Of a stretch of 64,000 bases of DNA, positions 54,558 to 64,000 are shown one piece after another. A program made the position numbers and the translations under genes. The stretch lies in contig NC_041395.2 of assembly GCF_900747795.2 (NCBI RefSeq), positions 33,613,632 to 33,677,631 of the forward strand, in the 5' to 3' direction. Under the pieces are notes generated by a model. It ran no database searches. It saw nothing but the letters and a program-made list of their open reading frames with translations, and was not told the DNA's origin. Origin of the DNA: Erpetoichthys calabaricus. Its lineage: Eukaryota; Chordata; Cladistia; Polypteriformes; Polypteridae. How positions within the stretch are numbered: the stretch's first letter is position 1; each line of letters starts with the position of its first letter.

Positions 54558-57500
54558 TTGCTCACCCATAATTCAGAGACTGATCCTTTACTGACATTGT
54601 TCATTGATGGCACTGAGACTATTTTCTTAATCGACACTGGTGCCACTCGATCTACCCTCTCGCTGGCAAAGGTCCCTGCCTCGAACGAGACTGTTACTGT
54701 GCTTACTGCTTCTGGACAACCTCACCTTCTACCTCTTCAAGTCCAGTCACGTCCTGGCGGACATACCTTACTGCATCGTTTTCTTTTAAATCAGCTCTGT
54801 CCAGTTAACCTTTTAGGAAGAGATCTCATGACAAAACTTTCTCTTTCTATTTCTATGACTGACAAAGGTTTTTTCTGTTCTACCCCCAAGTTGTTGTGTC
54901 AAATTGCCCCTTACCCCAAACCCTCTTTTGCAGCTTGGACTTTAGATATTTCCCCACACACCATTCTCCTCAAAGCCCTACACTCTTTTTCCCCCTGTCT
55001 CTTTCCCAATTTACAGGCCCCTGACTGTACTACCCAATACTTCCCTATAGAAGTAGACACCCCCTGGCTAGAATCTTTCCTTACTTCTGGTACTCGCCCC
55101 GAAAACCCTTCACATCTCCTGTGTTTTTATTTCATCCACAAAGGCAGCTGCTTCTGTTCATCTTACATGCTTACAGCATATATATTATCTTGGCAGCTCA
55201 GTGCCTCATATTTCCTTAGCTAAATCACGCACTGTTAAATGGGGGGAAATAGGACCATGGGTAGAAAAATGCCTTGAAAGAACAGACTGGTTACAAGTTA
55301 CTCCAGGTATTTTTGATACTCCTGACCGTTTAATAACTAAAGTGGTGCTTCAAACTGATTTTTTAGTACATCGCGCTTTGTGCCGTCCTTCCTCTTTTGC
55401 TTGTTCATTGCAAACCACTTTCCCTTCTTGGCTCTCTATGCTCCCTGATTCACTATGGTCCCAGGGAAAGAATGATTATGGAAGGATAGCCCATTGTGAG
55501 CCTCTGGTGATCCACCCGAAATCCTCCTTCCGCCCGCACCGTGCCCAATATCCTCTGTCTCCCGAAGCAGAGGCTGGCATCTCCGCCGTACATTCCGATC
55601 TCGTCAAACGCGGTACCGCCGTTGGACATGGACCGTCATGCCTCAGGGATACACTGAAGCCCCTTGTGTATATGAACAAGCTCTTGCCCAAAATTTTAGA
55701 AGGCTTTTGGCCGGACGGGATACAGTATGTAGATGATATGTAGCGCTACGGAAGAAGATTGTACAAAAGATACCCAGAAATTGTTGCTGTTTTTGGGGGA
55801 CAATGGCCATAAAGTTTCTAAAGTTAAGCTGCAGCTAATCAAAACAACTGTAAAATATCTAGGTCATGACATTACGTATGGAACAAGAGCTCTCTCTAGC
55901 GATCGCATTACAGCCACCCAAAATCTTCCTAGACCGGTCACAAAACAACAGGTTATGTCTGTTTTAGGTATTCTGGGCTACTGCAGACAGTGGGTTCTAA
56001 ATTTTACTGAAAGAGCACAGCCGTTGCAACAATTGGCTAATACTCCTGGCATCCCCCTTTCTGGCCAGGTCCAATGGAATGAACAGGCTGAGAAGGCTCT
56101 CTGTAACCTAAAAACTGCTCTTCTATCTGCGCCCGCGCTTGGTTTGCCTGATCATTCTCGTCCATTCACTTTGTTCGTGGACGAAAAGCAGGGATTTATG
56201 AATGCAGTACTGACGCAACAACATGGAGATAAACAAAGACCGGTGGCTTATTTTTCTAAAAAACTGGATCCAGTGGCCACAGCACTTCCTCCGTGTCTTC
56301 GTGCTGTGGCTGCAACAACAGAAGCTGTATTAGCAAGCACGGATGTAGTTCTCATGAGCCCCCTAACAGTTAAAGTGCCTCACGCTGTACATTCTATCCT
56401 AGTACAAGCCAAAACTTCACATCTCACTACTGCTAGGGCAATACACTATCAGAATGTACTCTGTACTTTGTCAAATGTTACAATTGAAAGATGCTCCACT
56501 TTAAATCCAGCCACTCTTCTCCCAATTAACAACGAAGGAGAACCACATAATTGCCATGATGAAATAGCAAAGGTTGTAAAACCTAGAGTAGATCTACAGG
56601 AAACACCTATAGAAACTGGAGAAATGATTTTTGTGGATGGATGTTCCTTGCGATTGAAAAATGGAGCACCCTCAACCAGTTACGCAGTGGTCCAAGGGGA
56701 CCGCCTGCTGGAAGCAAATCGAATTTCATCAAGCTTGAGTGCACAAGCAGCTGAACTCATAGCACTCACTCGAGCATGTCAGCTGTCCGAAGGGAAGATC
56801 GTAACAATTTATACGGATTCCAGGTATGCTTTTGGAGTCTGCCATGATCATGGAGCACTATGGAAACTAAGGGGATTTAAGACCAGTACTGGCAAACCCA
56901 TCCAACATCAGAAATTGATCGAATCCCTTTTAGAAGCTATAACTAAACCATCGAAGCTAGCGATTGTTAAATGTCAAGCTCACACAGGAAAACAGGATCC
57001 TGTTAGCAAAGGAAATGAATTAGCTGACCACTTTGCTAAAGAGGCTGCATATAATAACACACCAATTTCTTTATTCCAACAGAGAAAATGACCAGGACCC
57101 TGATAATCAAATTATTTCTTTACAGAGTGCAGCCACGGATATCAAAAGGAGAAAATGGTCCAAAGAAGGGTCCCTCTCTGATGGAGTCTGGACTCATAAA
57201 CACACTAACAAACCTTTTCTCCCAAAAGCCTCTTTCCCAGGAATGGCAAAAATCGCCCATGACCTCGATCACGCAGGTAGAGATGCCATGGTTCGAGATG
57301 TTGAAAAACATTGGGAAGCTGTAGGTTTCTCTACATATGCAGAGCAATTTTGCAGACGCTGTGCAATATGTCAAAAGTTTAATGTGGGAAAAGGTACCCA
57401 GGTAAGTCCCGCCGTTACCCCTAATCAAATGGGTCCGTTTGAACACCTCCAAATGGATTTCATTGAACTAACCCCGTCTAAAGGGTACCGATATTGTCTT

Positions 57501-58217
57501 GTGATTGTCAATGTGTTCTCCCGATGGGTAGAGGCTTTCCCTTCAAAACACAACGATGCCAAAACAGTAGCTAAAGCACTAATTAAAGAGATTATTCCAA
57601 GATGGGGTATCCCTCAAAAGTTACAAACAGATAATGGCACTCATTTTGTGAACTCCGTTATAAATGAATTAACCACCTGGCTCCAAATTAATGTGCACCA
57701 TTATTGTAAATACCATCCCCAAAGCGGAGGCATCGTAGAACGATGCAATGGCACTTTAAAAGCTAAACTCGCAAAAATTTGTGAACAAACTAATTTATCA
57801 TGGCCGGATGCACTACCCTTAGCTTTAATGGGACTAAGGGGACGGACACACCGACAACTGGGACTATCGCCGTTTGAGATTCTGACCGGATGTCCCATGC
57901 CCATTGGCATGGTTGTAGGAAATGTGAATTTGCATACTGTGGACAATGATCTTCTCTCTAGTCTTGCAGGTCTCCGAACCTCATTGAAGGAAGTCCACCA
58001 GCAGGTTAATCAAGCCTGGAGGACCAGCCCACCTTCTAAGGATTTACCAATTCCCTTGGGCACCTGGATCCTGGTTCGAGATACTCAGAGGAAACACTGG
58101 CATCAGCCTAGGTGGAGAGGACCATTCCAAATTCTTCTATCCACACCACACGCCGTGAAAGTTGAAGGACTGCCTGCCTGGATCCACGCATCGCATTGCA
58201 AGAAATGGCTATCTTAA
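54558..58217 (+). pseudogene. pol region of the gammaretrovirus-like fossil
   Basis: Protease (active-site DTGA near 54630), reverse transcriptase with a YVDD motif near 55725, connection and RNase H (DGCSLR and TDSRYAF, 56630-57020), then integrase with an HHCC zinc site (near 57270-57370), a DDE core (DFIEL, DNGTHF and a Glu region, 57450-57750) and an MLV-like C-terminal GPF region. Broken overall. Parts of the family normally follow gag by read-through. Confidence 0.85.
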
Positions 58218-58375
58218 AAATACTTTTTCTGTTGACTGTTACCCGCACCCTATGCTACATGAGGAGCACATGTCTCGTATAGCTTCTTCCATTTTCTCCT
58301 CCCCATCCCCTTACCCCCCCCTTCCCCTTCATCAACCATTTCAATTTAATTATATTGCCCACATCATTTTGTTCA

Positions 58376-58387
58376 AAAAGGGAGGAG
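58376..58387 (+). other. Polypurine tract
   Basis: AAAAGGGAGGAG, directly before the 3' LTR. Confidence 0.8.
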
Positions 58388-58801
58388 TGTAAAAACATAA
58401 AATGATGTAATTGAACAAAATGTATGTGTGTAAGTACAGAAAATAGAACAGAATGATCAAACTTGTTTGTGTTTTGCGTACGTGACAAAAAGCATGTATA
58501 CTTTCTGGAAGTTTTCTTTCAATGATGTGTGTGACAAGAAAATATACCTTTAGGGTAAGGACTTTACCAATTGGAATAATACAAAATGAGTCAGGACGCT
58601 ATTTTTATTGCTTACGTGGTCAACGATCAGGAGACTAGAAAGGTATAAAAGAGCAAGGGATATCTGCGCTCGAGGCAGATGAAGTGCGGTGTCCTAGGAC
58701 TGTATTTCTCTGTCATTTTACCCTTGTCTGGTATGTATCAATAAAAGGTTTTTACTAATTTTAATTTTCTTCTCTGTCTTCAGTCACAAAAAGTGTCCAC
58801 A
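58388..58801 (+). repeat. 3' LTR of the gammaretrovirus-like element
   Basis: 414 bp, almost identical to the 5' LTR (about two differences), followed by the ACTG target duplication. Confidence 0.93.
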
Positions 58802-58805
58802 ACTG

Positions 58806-59180
58806 TCAGCTGTGGGACCTTATATAGACAGGTGTGTGCCTTTCCAAATCATGTCCAACCAACTGAATTTACCACAGGTGGACTGCAATTAAGCTGCAGA
58901 AACATCTCAAGGGATGATCAGGAGAAACAGGATGCACCTGAGCTCAATTTTGAGCTTCATGGCAAAGGCTGTGAAAACTTATGTACATGTGCTTTCTCAA
59001 TTTTTTTATTTTTAATAAATTTGTAAAAATCTCAAGTAAACCTTTTTCACGTTGTCATTATGGGGTGTTATGTGTAGAATTCTGAGGAAAAAAAATGAAT
59101 TTAATCCATTTTGGAATAAGGTTGTAACATAACAAAATGTGGAAAAAGTGATGTGCTGTGAATACTTTCCGGATGCACTG
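58806..59180 (-). mobile_element. Tc1-type transposon, 5' end with terminal repeat
   Basis: Continues the Tc1 piece at 51363-51537. The sequence CTGTGGGACCTTATATAGAC through to CTTTCCGGATGCACTG (ending 59180, then TA) is the characteristic 5' untranslated part and terminal inverted repeat of a widespread fish Tc1 family. Confidence 0.88.
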
Positions 59181-59400
59181 TAACCTCAAGATGAACTGCT
59201 ATGTTTTTTTTTTATTCTTTCAACGAAATTGAGTATTTAAGGAAGTCTCTCTTAGGCTGCTGGCTAGGCTGACGGTCTGTAAGCACAATAGAACGTGACA
59301 GGGTCTGCAGCCTGCTGCAAGCCTCTTCTCACCAAGAATAAAGAAATTGCTATTTATTTTAAAATTGGTGTGTTTATCTCCCGTTGTTTTTCCGATTTCA
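59181..59400. other. Unassigned, LTR-end-like sequence
   Basis: Between the Tc1 terminus and the gypsy reverse transcriptase. It contains AATAAAG near 59337 and a TTTCCGATTTCAG end, reminiscent of an LTR 3' part, but has no partner in the window. Confidence 0.35.
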
Positions 59401-61420
59401 GTGTCCACATGTACATCCTGACAATGTAGCAAAAAGGTCTTCCACTCTTGGCATGGAGTAATGTTCCAATGAAGCTGTTTGACTCACAGTGAGTTTGTAG
59501 TCAATACAGAGTCTTACAGAGCCATATGGCTTTAATATAGGAACTATTGGTGCAGCCCAGTCTGAGAACTGTATAGGTTTTATGACACCCTCTTTTTGGA
59601 ATCTTTTTAATTCTTCCTCAACCTTAGCCCTCATAGCAAATGGCACAGACCTTGGACAAAAGAAGCATGGCTTTTCATAAGAAGAAACATTAATTGTAGC
59701 CTTAACCCCTCTCAAAGTGCTCAATTCTTTCTTAAATACTTCTTTATATTTTGTTAGCAATCTTTGTAAGGCTTTACTGTCAATTTTCCCATAATGCATG
59801 TTCTAGTAGTGCTTTATTGGATTCCACTGCAAATTAATTTCTTCTAACCATTCTCTTCAAAAAAGGTAAGGTCCATTTCCTGACACCACATAAAGAGGCA
59901 GATTTTTCTTTTGTCCATTATTCTGAAACAAAACTTGTGCAGTCCCAATTACTCTAATAGGTTGTCCTGCATATGTTTCAAGTTTTATTTCAGTTGTCTT
60001 AAGTTGTGGCTTTTTTGATTTATTCCACATTTTCTGGAACTTTCTTTTATTCATCACTGCAAGGCTGCATCCAGTGTCTATTTCAAATTTGCTTTATCAT
60101 TTACTTCCAAGTTCACAGTATATGGATCCACTTTAATCTAATTAATTATATGCACTCGCCCTATACTATTTTTAATGCATCCCAATGTGAATGTTTCATC
60201 GTCAACTTCACTATCACTACCCTTCTCTTCCACTTTATGTGAGCAATGCCTCATCTTCCACCCATCCATCCATCCATTTTCCAACCCGCTGAATCCGTAC
60301 ACAGGGTCACGGGTGTCTGCTGGAGCCAATCCCAGCCAACACAGGGCACAAGGCAGGGAACCAATCCTGGGCAGGGTGCCAACCCACTGCAGGACACACA
60401 CAAACACACCCACACACCAAGCACACACTAGGGCCAATTTAGAATCGCCAATCCACCTAACCTGCATGTCTTTGGACTGTGGGAGGAAACCGGAGCGCCT
60501 GGAGGAAACCCACGCAGACACGGGGAGAACATGCAAACTCCACGCAGGGCGGACCTGGGAAGCGAACCCAGGTCCCCAGATCTCCCAACTGCGAGGCAGC
60601 AGCGCTACCCACTGCGCCACCGTGCCGCCCGCCTCATCTTCCATTTACTTTTATTTCTTGTTATCTCTCCCTTATTTTTCAGTTTTCTCTGGCTCTCCAA
60701 TGTGCCCTGTCCTTCCACACAGAAGGCATTTATCAGTTTTAAATCTACTCTCAGCTGCAGTGTGATTTTTTACTTTATATATGTAACATTATTTAATTTA
60801 TGAACCCCCTTACTGTTCTCTTTCCCTGTGCCCTTTGTTGTCTGTGTGTTTGTTTATTTTATGGTTCATTTCTACTTTGAAAATCTTGCGCATTCCTCTG
60901 TGCTGCCTCAATTGATAATGCATCTTTAAGGTATTTTCCAATATTATGTTTGCCACTGGTAAAAGCCACCACTGCATTCTCTTCTTATTAATTCCACAAA
61001 TGAGGCTGTCTCGCAGCATCTGCTGCAACGTATTACCATAGTTAAAGTCTTGAGCAAGTTTGAACAGCTCTGCTACATATTCTGTTACTCATTCATTTGG
61101 TTTACGAGAGCTTGCGTCAACTTGTACCTCTGCACAATTTCACTTGGCTTTGGGTCAAAATGATTCTTTAGCAAGTTTACCAACTGCTGATATGTTTTAT
61201 CTTTAGGCTTCTCCAGACTAAGAAGAATACGCATCAAACTATACATTTGCGCTCTGACCACACTTACCAATATGGCTTTTTGGTGATCTCCATCCATAAT
61301 ATTGTTTTCTTCAAAAAAATGGTGAAGAGTTTCACAGTATTCTTCCTAGGTTTGGTCCTTTACATTAAACAAACACAGCATGTCAATAGCCGCAATTTAA
61401 CTCCCTTTTTTTCTTTTTGT
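59400..61420 (-). mobile_element. Ty3/gypsy fossil, 5' half (gag, protease, RT start)
   Basis: Minus strand, in order: gag-type frames (61400-60810), a protease-type region (about 60080-59857) and the first part of the reverse transcriptase (59799-59400, with GVIKPIQFSDWAAPIV and PYGSVRLCIDYK). The RT stops where the nested insertion begins and continues at 51100. A SINE is inserted at 60261-60630. Old and broken in several places. Confidence 0.83.
60261..60630 (-). repeat. tRNA-derived SINE inserted in the gypsy fossil
   Basis: The longest of the four copies of this family (370 bp). CCAT repeats stand at the low end, and the tRNA-like head, GGTGGCGCAGTGGGTAGCG on the minus strand, at the high end. 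A perfect 13-bp target duplication, GCCTCATCTTCCA, lies at 60248-60260 and 60631-60643. Confidence 0.92.
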
Positions 61421-62098
61421 TCCTCTTAATATATATACAGTATATATATATATAACCAAATGACAAAGTGCTCTATCCAGTTTTATTATGATGTGGGCAC
61501 ATATACATATAATATACAGTATGATAAAAAGGCAATTTGCACAAGTGTCTGTTTCCCTAACATAATTGGAGAACTTTGATGCACTGTATTGCAATAAGGC
61601 ACCTATCGAGAATGAATCTGCTTTTGTTAACTGTAATCAGTTACATTCTATTATTAACAAGTCATCTGTGATTCTAAGATGAGACTGGCATAATGCGGCA
61701 TAAAAAAGCATCTCCAGTTAAAGATGCCAGATCGAAATTAGAGAGTGCAGATTTTTTTTCCTCCTATTACAAGCACACTCTGTCAGTGACCTGCTTTGCT
61801 GCCAGAGATCCATCCTTTTTTTATTTTGGGCATGGTGTGGCTGGAGCTCATGCATTTACAGCAGCAGTAATATACAGCCATTTAACATATTTTTGCTCCT
61901 TGCTGACACCCACGCTTAGGCCTCCAAATAAAGGTTCTTTGAAAGACTCTAATTTAGAGAAGAGAACTTCTGTGTTGCAATACTGGATGTGTCATGTGAC
62001 TGCACTACCAGCCAATGACGGTCTGCAGCACCGTGACTGCATATAAATGAGGTTGATTAGCATGGCTCATATATAGTTGTTTCAGGGTGTATATATAT
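61421..62098. other. No gene recognised
   Basis: AT-rich, with TA repeats at 61430-61455. No coding frame or repeat family was identified. Confidence 0.5.
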
Positions 62099-62669
62099 TG
62101 TCACACACGTGCACTTAGGAGGCCGTCAACAAGCCCTGAGGTGAGTGAAACATCGCAAGATGAATGGTTGATTTACTAACGCCGCTCTCTCTTTTTCATC
62201 AGACCAAAAGAAGACAAATAATCCATCTTACTCACCCGCTCCACTTGCGAATTTCCAATATGGCCACCCAACGTCACTTTCACAGAATGTCACTTCCGGT
62301 TCCCTGATGATGACATCAGTTCCAACTCTCAAAGATGACGTCACTTCCGGCCACACTCTGATGACATCACTCCCGACACCCGAAGATGATGTCACTTCCA
62401 TTGCTGCCATAACAACAACACTTCTAGTCTCCAGATGATGACGTCATTTCCATCCATTCGTTATGACGTCACCTCCTGCCACATTTCCTTCATCCATCTT
62501 TCTGTATATACTGTAAATGCCATTTTTCTGTTATCATGTGTCAACTACTTTCTTGAAGTATTTTGATTGCCTTTTTTCATTCATTTTCTTTGCTTTTGTT
62601 CACTGAACAATATATGGGGTTATTCCCCAACTCTTTTATTTGTTGTGATGAGTTTGTCATTTCACGACA
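62099..62669 (+). mobile_element. Solo LTR with CRE-like site cluster
   Basis: A 571-bp unit starting TGTCACACACGTGC and ending TTTCACGACA, in TA-rich flanks. The start matches the solo LTR at 36442. Between about 62280 and 62475 it carries at least six spaced variants of TGACGTCA/TGATGTCA, several followed by CTTCCGG. It is a fossil with no internal region. Confidence 0.7.

Positions 62670-62670
<1 letters not shown>

Positions 62671-62766
<96 letters not shown>
62671..62766. repeat. (TA)n microsatellite
   Basis: About 45 TA copies. They create meaningless Tyr/Ile frames on both strands. Confidence 0.95.
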
Positions 62767-62767
<1 letters not shown>

Positions 62768-64000
62768 TGGTGCTGGTCATAAAATTAGAATATCATGACA
62801 AAGTTGATTTATTTCAGTAATTCCAGTCAAAAAGTGAAACTTGTATATTAGATTCATTCATTACACACAGACTGATGTATTTCAAATGTTTATTTCTTTA
62901 AATGTTGATGATTATAACTGACAACTAATGAAAGTCCCAAATTCAGTATCTCGGAAAATTAGAATATCAATTAAGACCAATGCAAATAAAGGATTTTAAG
63001 AAATGTTGGCCAACTGAAAGGTATGAACATGAAAAGTATGAGCATGTACAGCACTCAATATTTAGTTGGGGCTCCTTTGGCCTGGATTACTGCAGCAATG
63101 CAACATGGCATGGAGTCGATCAGTCTGTGGCACTGCTCAGGTGTTATGAGAGCCCATGTTGCTCTGATAGTGGCCTTCAGCTCTTCTGAATTGTTGGGTC
63201 TGGCATATTGCATCTTCCTCTTCACAATACCCCATAGATTTTCTATGGGGTTAAGGCCAGGCGAGTTTGCTGGCCAATCAAGAACAGGGATACCATGGTC
63301 CTTAAACCAGGTACTGGTAGCTTTGGCACTGTGTGCAGGTGCCAGGTCCTGTTGGAAAATGAAATCTGCATCTCCATAAAGTTCGTCAGCAGCAGGAAGC
63401 ATGAAGTGCTCTAAAACTTCCTGGTAGACGGCTGCGTTGACCTTGGACCTCAGAAAACACAATGGACCAACGCCAGCAGATGACATGGCACCCCAAACCA
63501 TCACTGACTGTGGAAACTTTACACTGGACCTCACGCAATGTGGATTCTGTGCCTCTCCTCTCTTCCTCCAGACTCTGGGACCTTGATTTCCAAAGGAAAT
63601 ACAAAATTTACTTACATCAGAAAGCAGCAGTCCAGTCCTTTTTGTCTTTAGCCCAGGCGAGACGCTTCTGACGCTGTCTCTTGATCAAGAGTGGCTTGAC
63701 ACAAAGAATGCGACAGCTGAAACCCATGTCTTGCATACGTCTGTGTGTGGTGGTTCTTGAAGCACTGACTCCAGCTGCAGTCCACTCTTTGTGAATCTCC
63801 CCCACATTTTTGAATGGGTTTTGTTTCACAATCCTCTCCAGGGTGCAGTTATCCCTATTGCTTGTACACTTTTTTCTACCACATCTTGTCCTTCCCTTCG
63901 CCTCTCTATTAATGTGCTTGGACACAGAGCTCTGTGAACAGCCAGCCTCTTTAACAATGACCTTTTGTGTCTTGCCCTCCTTGTGCAAGGTGTCAATGGT
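62767..64000 (-). mobile_element. Tc1-type transposon, runs off the window
   Basis: The left terminus CTGGTGCTGGTCATAAAATT at 62767 follows TA. The transposase frame is on the minus strand and the other terminus is beyond 64000. Confidence 0.88.
63055..64000 (-). pseudogene. Tc1-type transposase with one frameshift, N-terminus off window
   Basis: Upstream frame (64000-63617): TLHKEGKTQKVIVKEAGCSQ and SSVSKHINREAKGRTRCGRK (helix-turn-helix and hook), ending KDWTAAF. Downstream frame (about 63625-63055): SKFCISFGNQGPRVWRKRG, QSVMVWGAMSSAGVGPL, FIFQQDLAPAHSAKAT (second Asp), NSPGLNPIENLWGIVKRKM (Glu) and IQAKGAPTKY. The two overlap at a CTGCTGCT run near 63621, where one lost or gained base explains the shift. 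No other break is seen in the visible part, so this copy is fairly young. Confidence 0.88.

Larger units (their letters stand above)
51538..58801 (+). mobile_element. Gammaretrovirus-like endogenous element (fossil)
   Basis: A complete-length proviral fossil of about 7.26 kb with paired LTRs (51538-51950 and 58388-58801), a 4-bp target duplication ACTG (51534-51537 and 58802-58805), a tRNA-Lys-type primer-binding site just after the 5' LTR, gag (about 52780-54518), protease (from about 54558), reverse transcriptase/RNase H (about 55200-57090), integrase (about 57033-58217) and a polypurine tract before the 3' LTR. No envelope gene is recognised. The integrase end (GPF motif, AWIHASHCKKW) is of the MLV kind. 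The LTRs differ at only about two positions in 413, so it is young. It is broken, with at least a few breaks. It sits inside a Tc1 fragment. Confidence 0.9.

Noticed and set aside
62563-62820. Open frames rich in Tyr/Ile on both strands
   Set aside because: Translation of a TA microsatellite.

Overview
The window is vertebrate genomic DNA, most likely from a ray-finned fish. Four things point to a polypteriform such as bichir or reedfish: fish-type Tc1/L2/CR1/Helitron repeats, abundant tRNA-headed SINEs ending in CCAT/ATGG repeats, very large numbers of LTR-like repeats rich in CCGGAAGTGC, and IGHV-like immunoglobulin genes. The clade is an inference from repeat style; only the vertebrate and antigen-receptor parts are directly supported.

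The host genes are six immunoglobulin heavy-chain variable (IGHV) segments, all on the minus strand. Four look intact (V1 at 6.1 kb, V3 at 24.0 kb, V5 at 37.6 kb, V6 at 47.8 kb) and two are pseudogenes (V2 at 9.7 kb, V4 at 28.0 kb). All six have a recombination signal with a 23-bp spacer. The five whose 5' side is present have a split leader, and those five also have an octamer-type element upstream. V1/V2 form a subfamily with an unusually long CDR1. V3-V6 form a second subfamily carried on duplicated blocks with shared flanks, and a further block flank without a V gene lies at 43.2-43.8 kb. No D, J or constant exon was recognised, so this is the interior of a V array.

Everything else is mobile or repetitive DNA. 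0-3 kb: an L2-type LINE interrupted by a rearranged Tc1 element. 3-18 kb: SINEs, solo-LTR-like repeats, a small piggyBac MITE, an LTR element with a gag-like remnant, a 336/337-bp tandem array, a nearly full Tc1 element and a short Helitron. 18-22 kb: nothing recognisable. 22-48 kb: the duplicated IGHV blocks, separated by a 2.8-kb Helitron with further insertions (32.8-35.6 kb), an L2-type LINE tail and a CR1/L2-group LINE with an esterase-type ORF1 (44-47 kb). 48.8-61.4 kb: a three-layer nest in which a young gammaretrovirus-like fossil sits in a Tc1 fragment, which in turn lies within a broken Ty3/gypsy fossil. 62-64 kb: a solo LTR with a cluster of CRE-like sites and a Tc1 element running off the window.

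The outstanding item is the tandem array at 11308-12098. Each complete unit carries a well-formed type I hammerhead ribozyme (11473-11527 and 11810-11864), preceded by tRNA-like pol III A and B boxes. The pattern of differences between units changes within about four bases of the predicted self-cleavage site. This resembles a SINE-like or retrozyme-like ribozyme element that amplifies through RNA concatemers, which I do not recognise as a described element in this type of animal.
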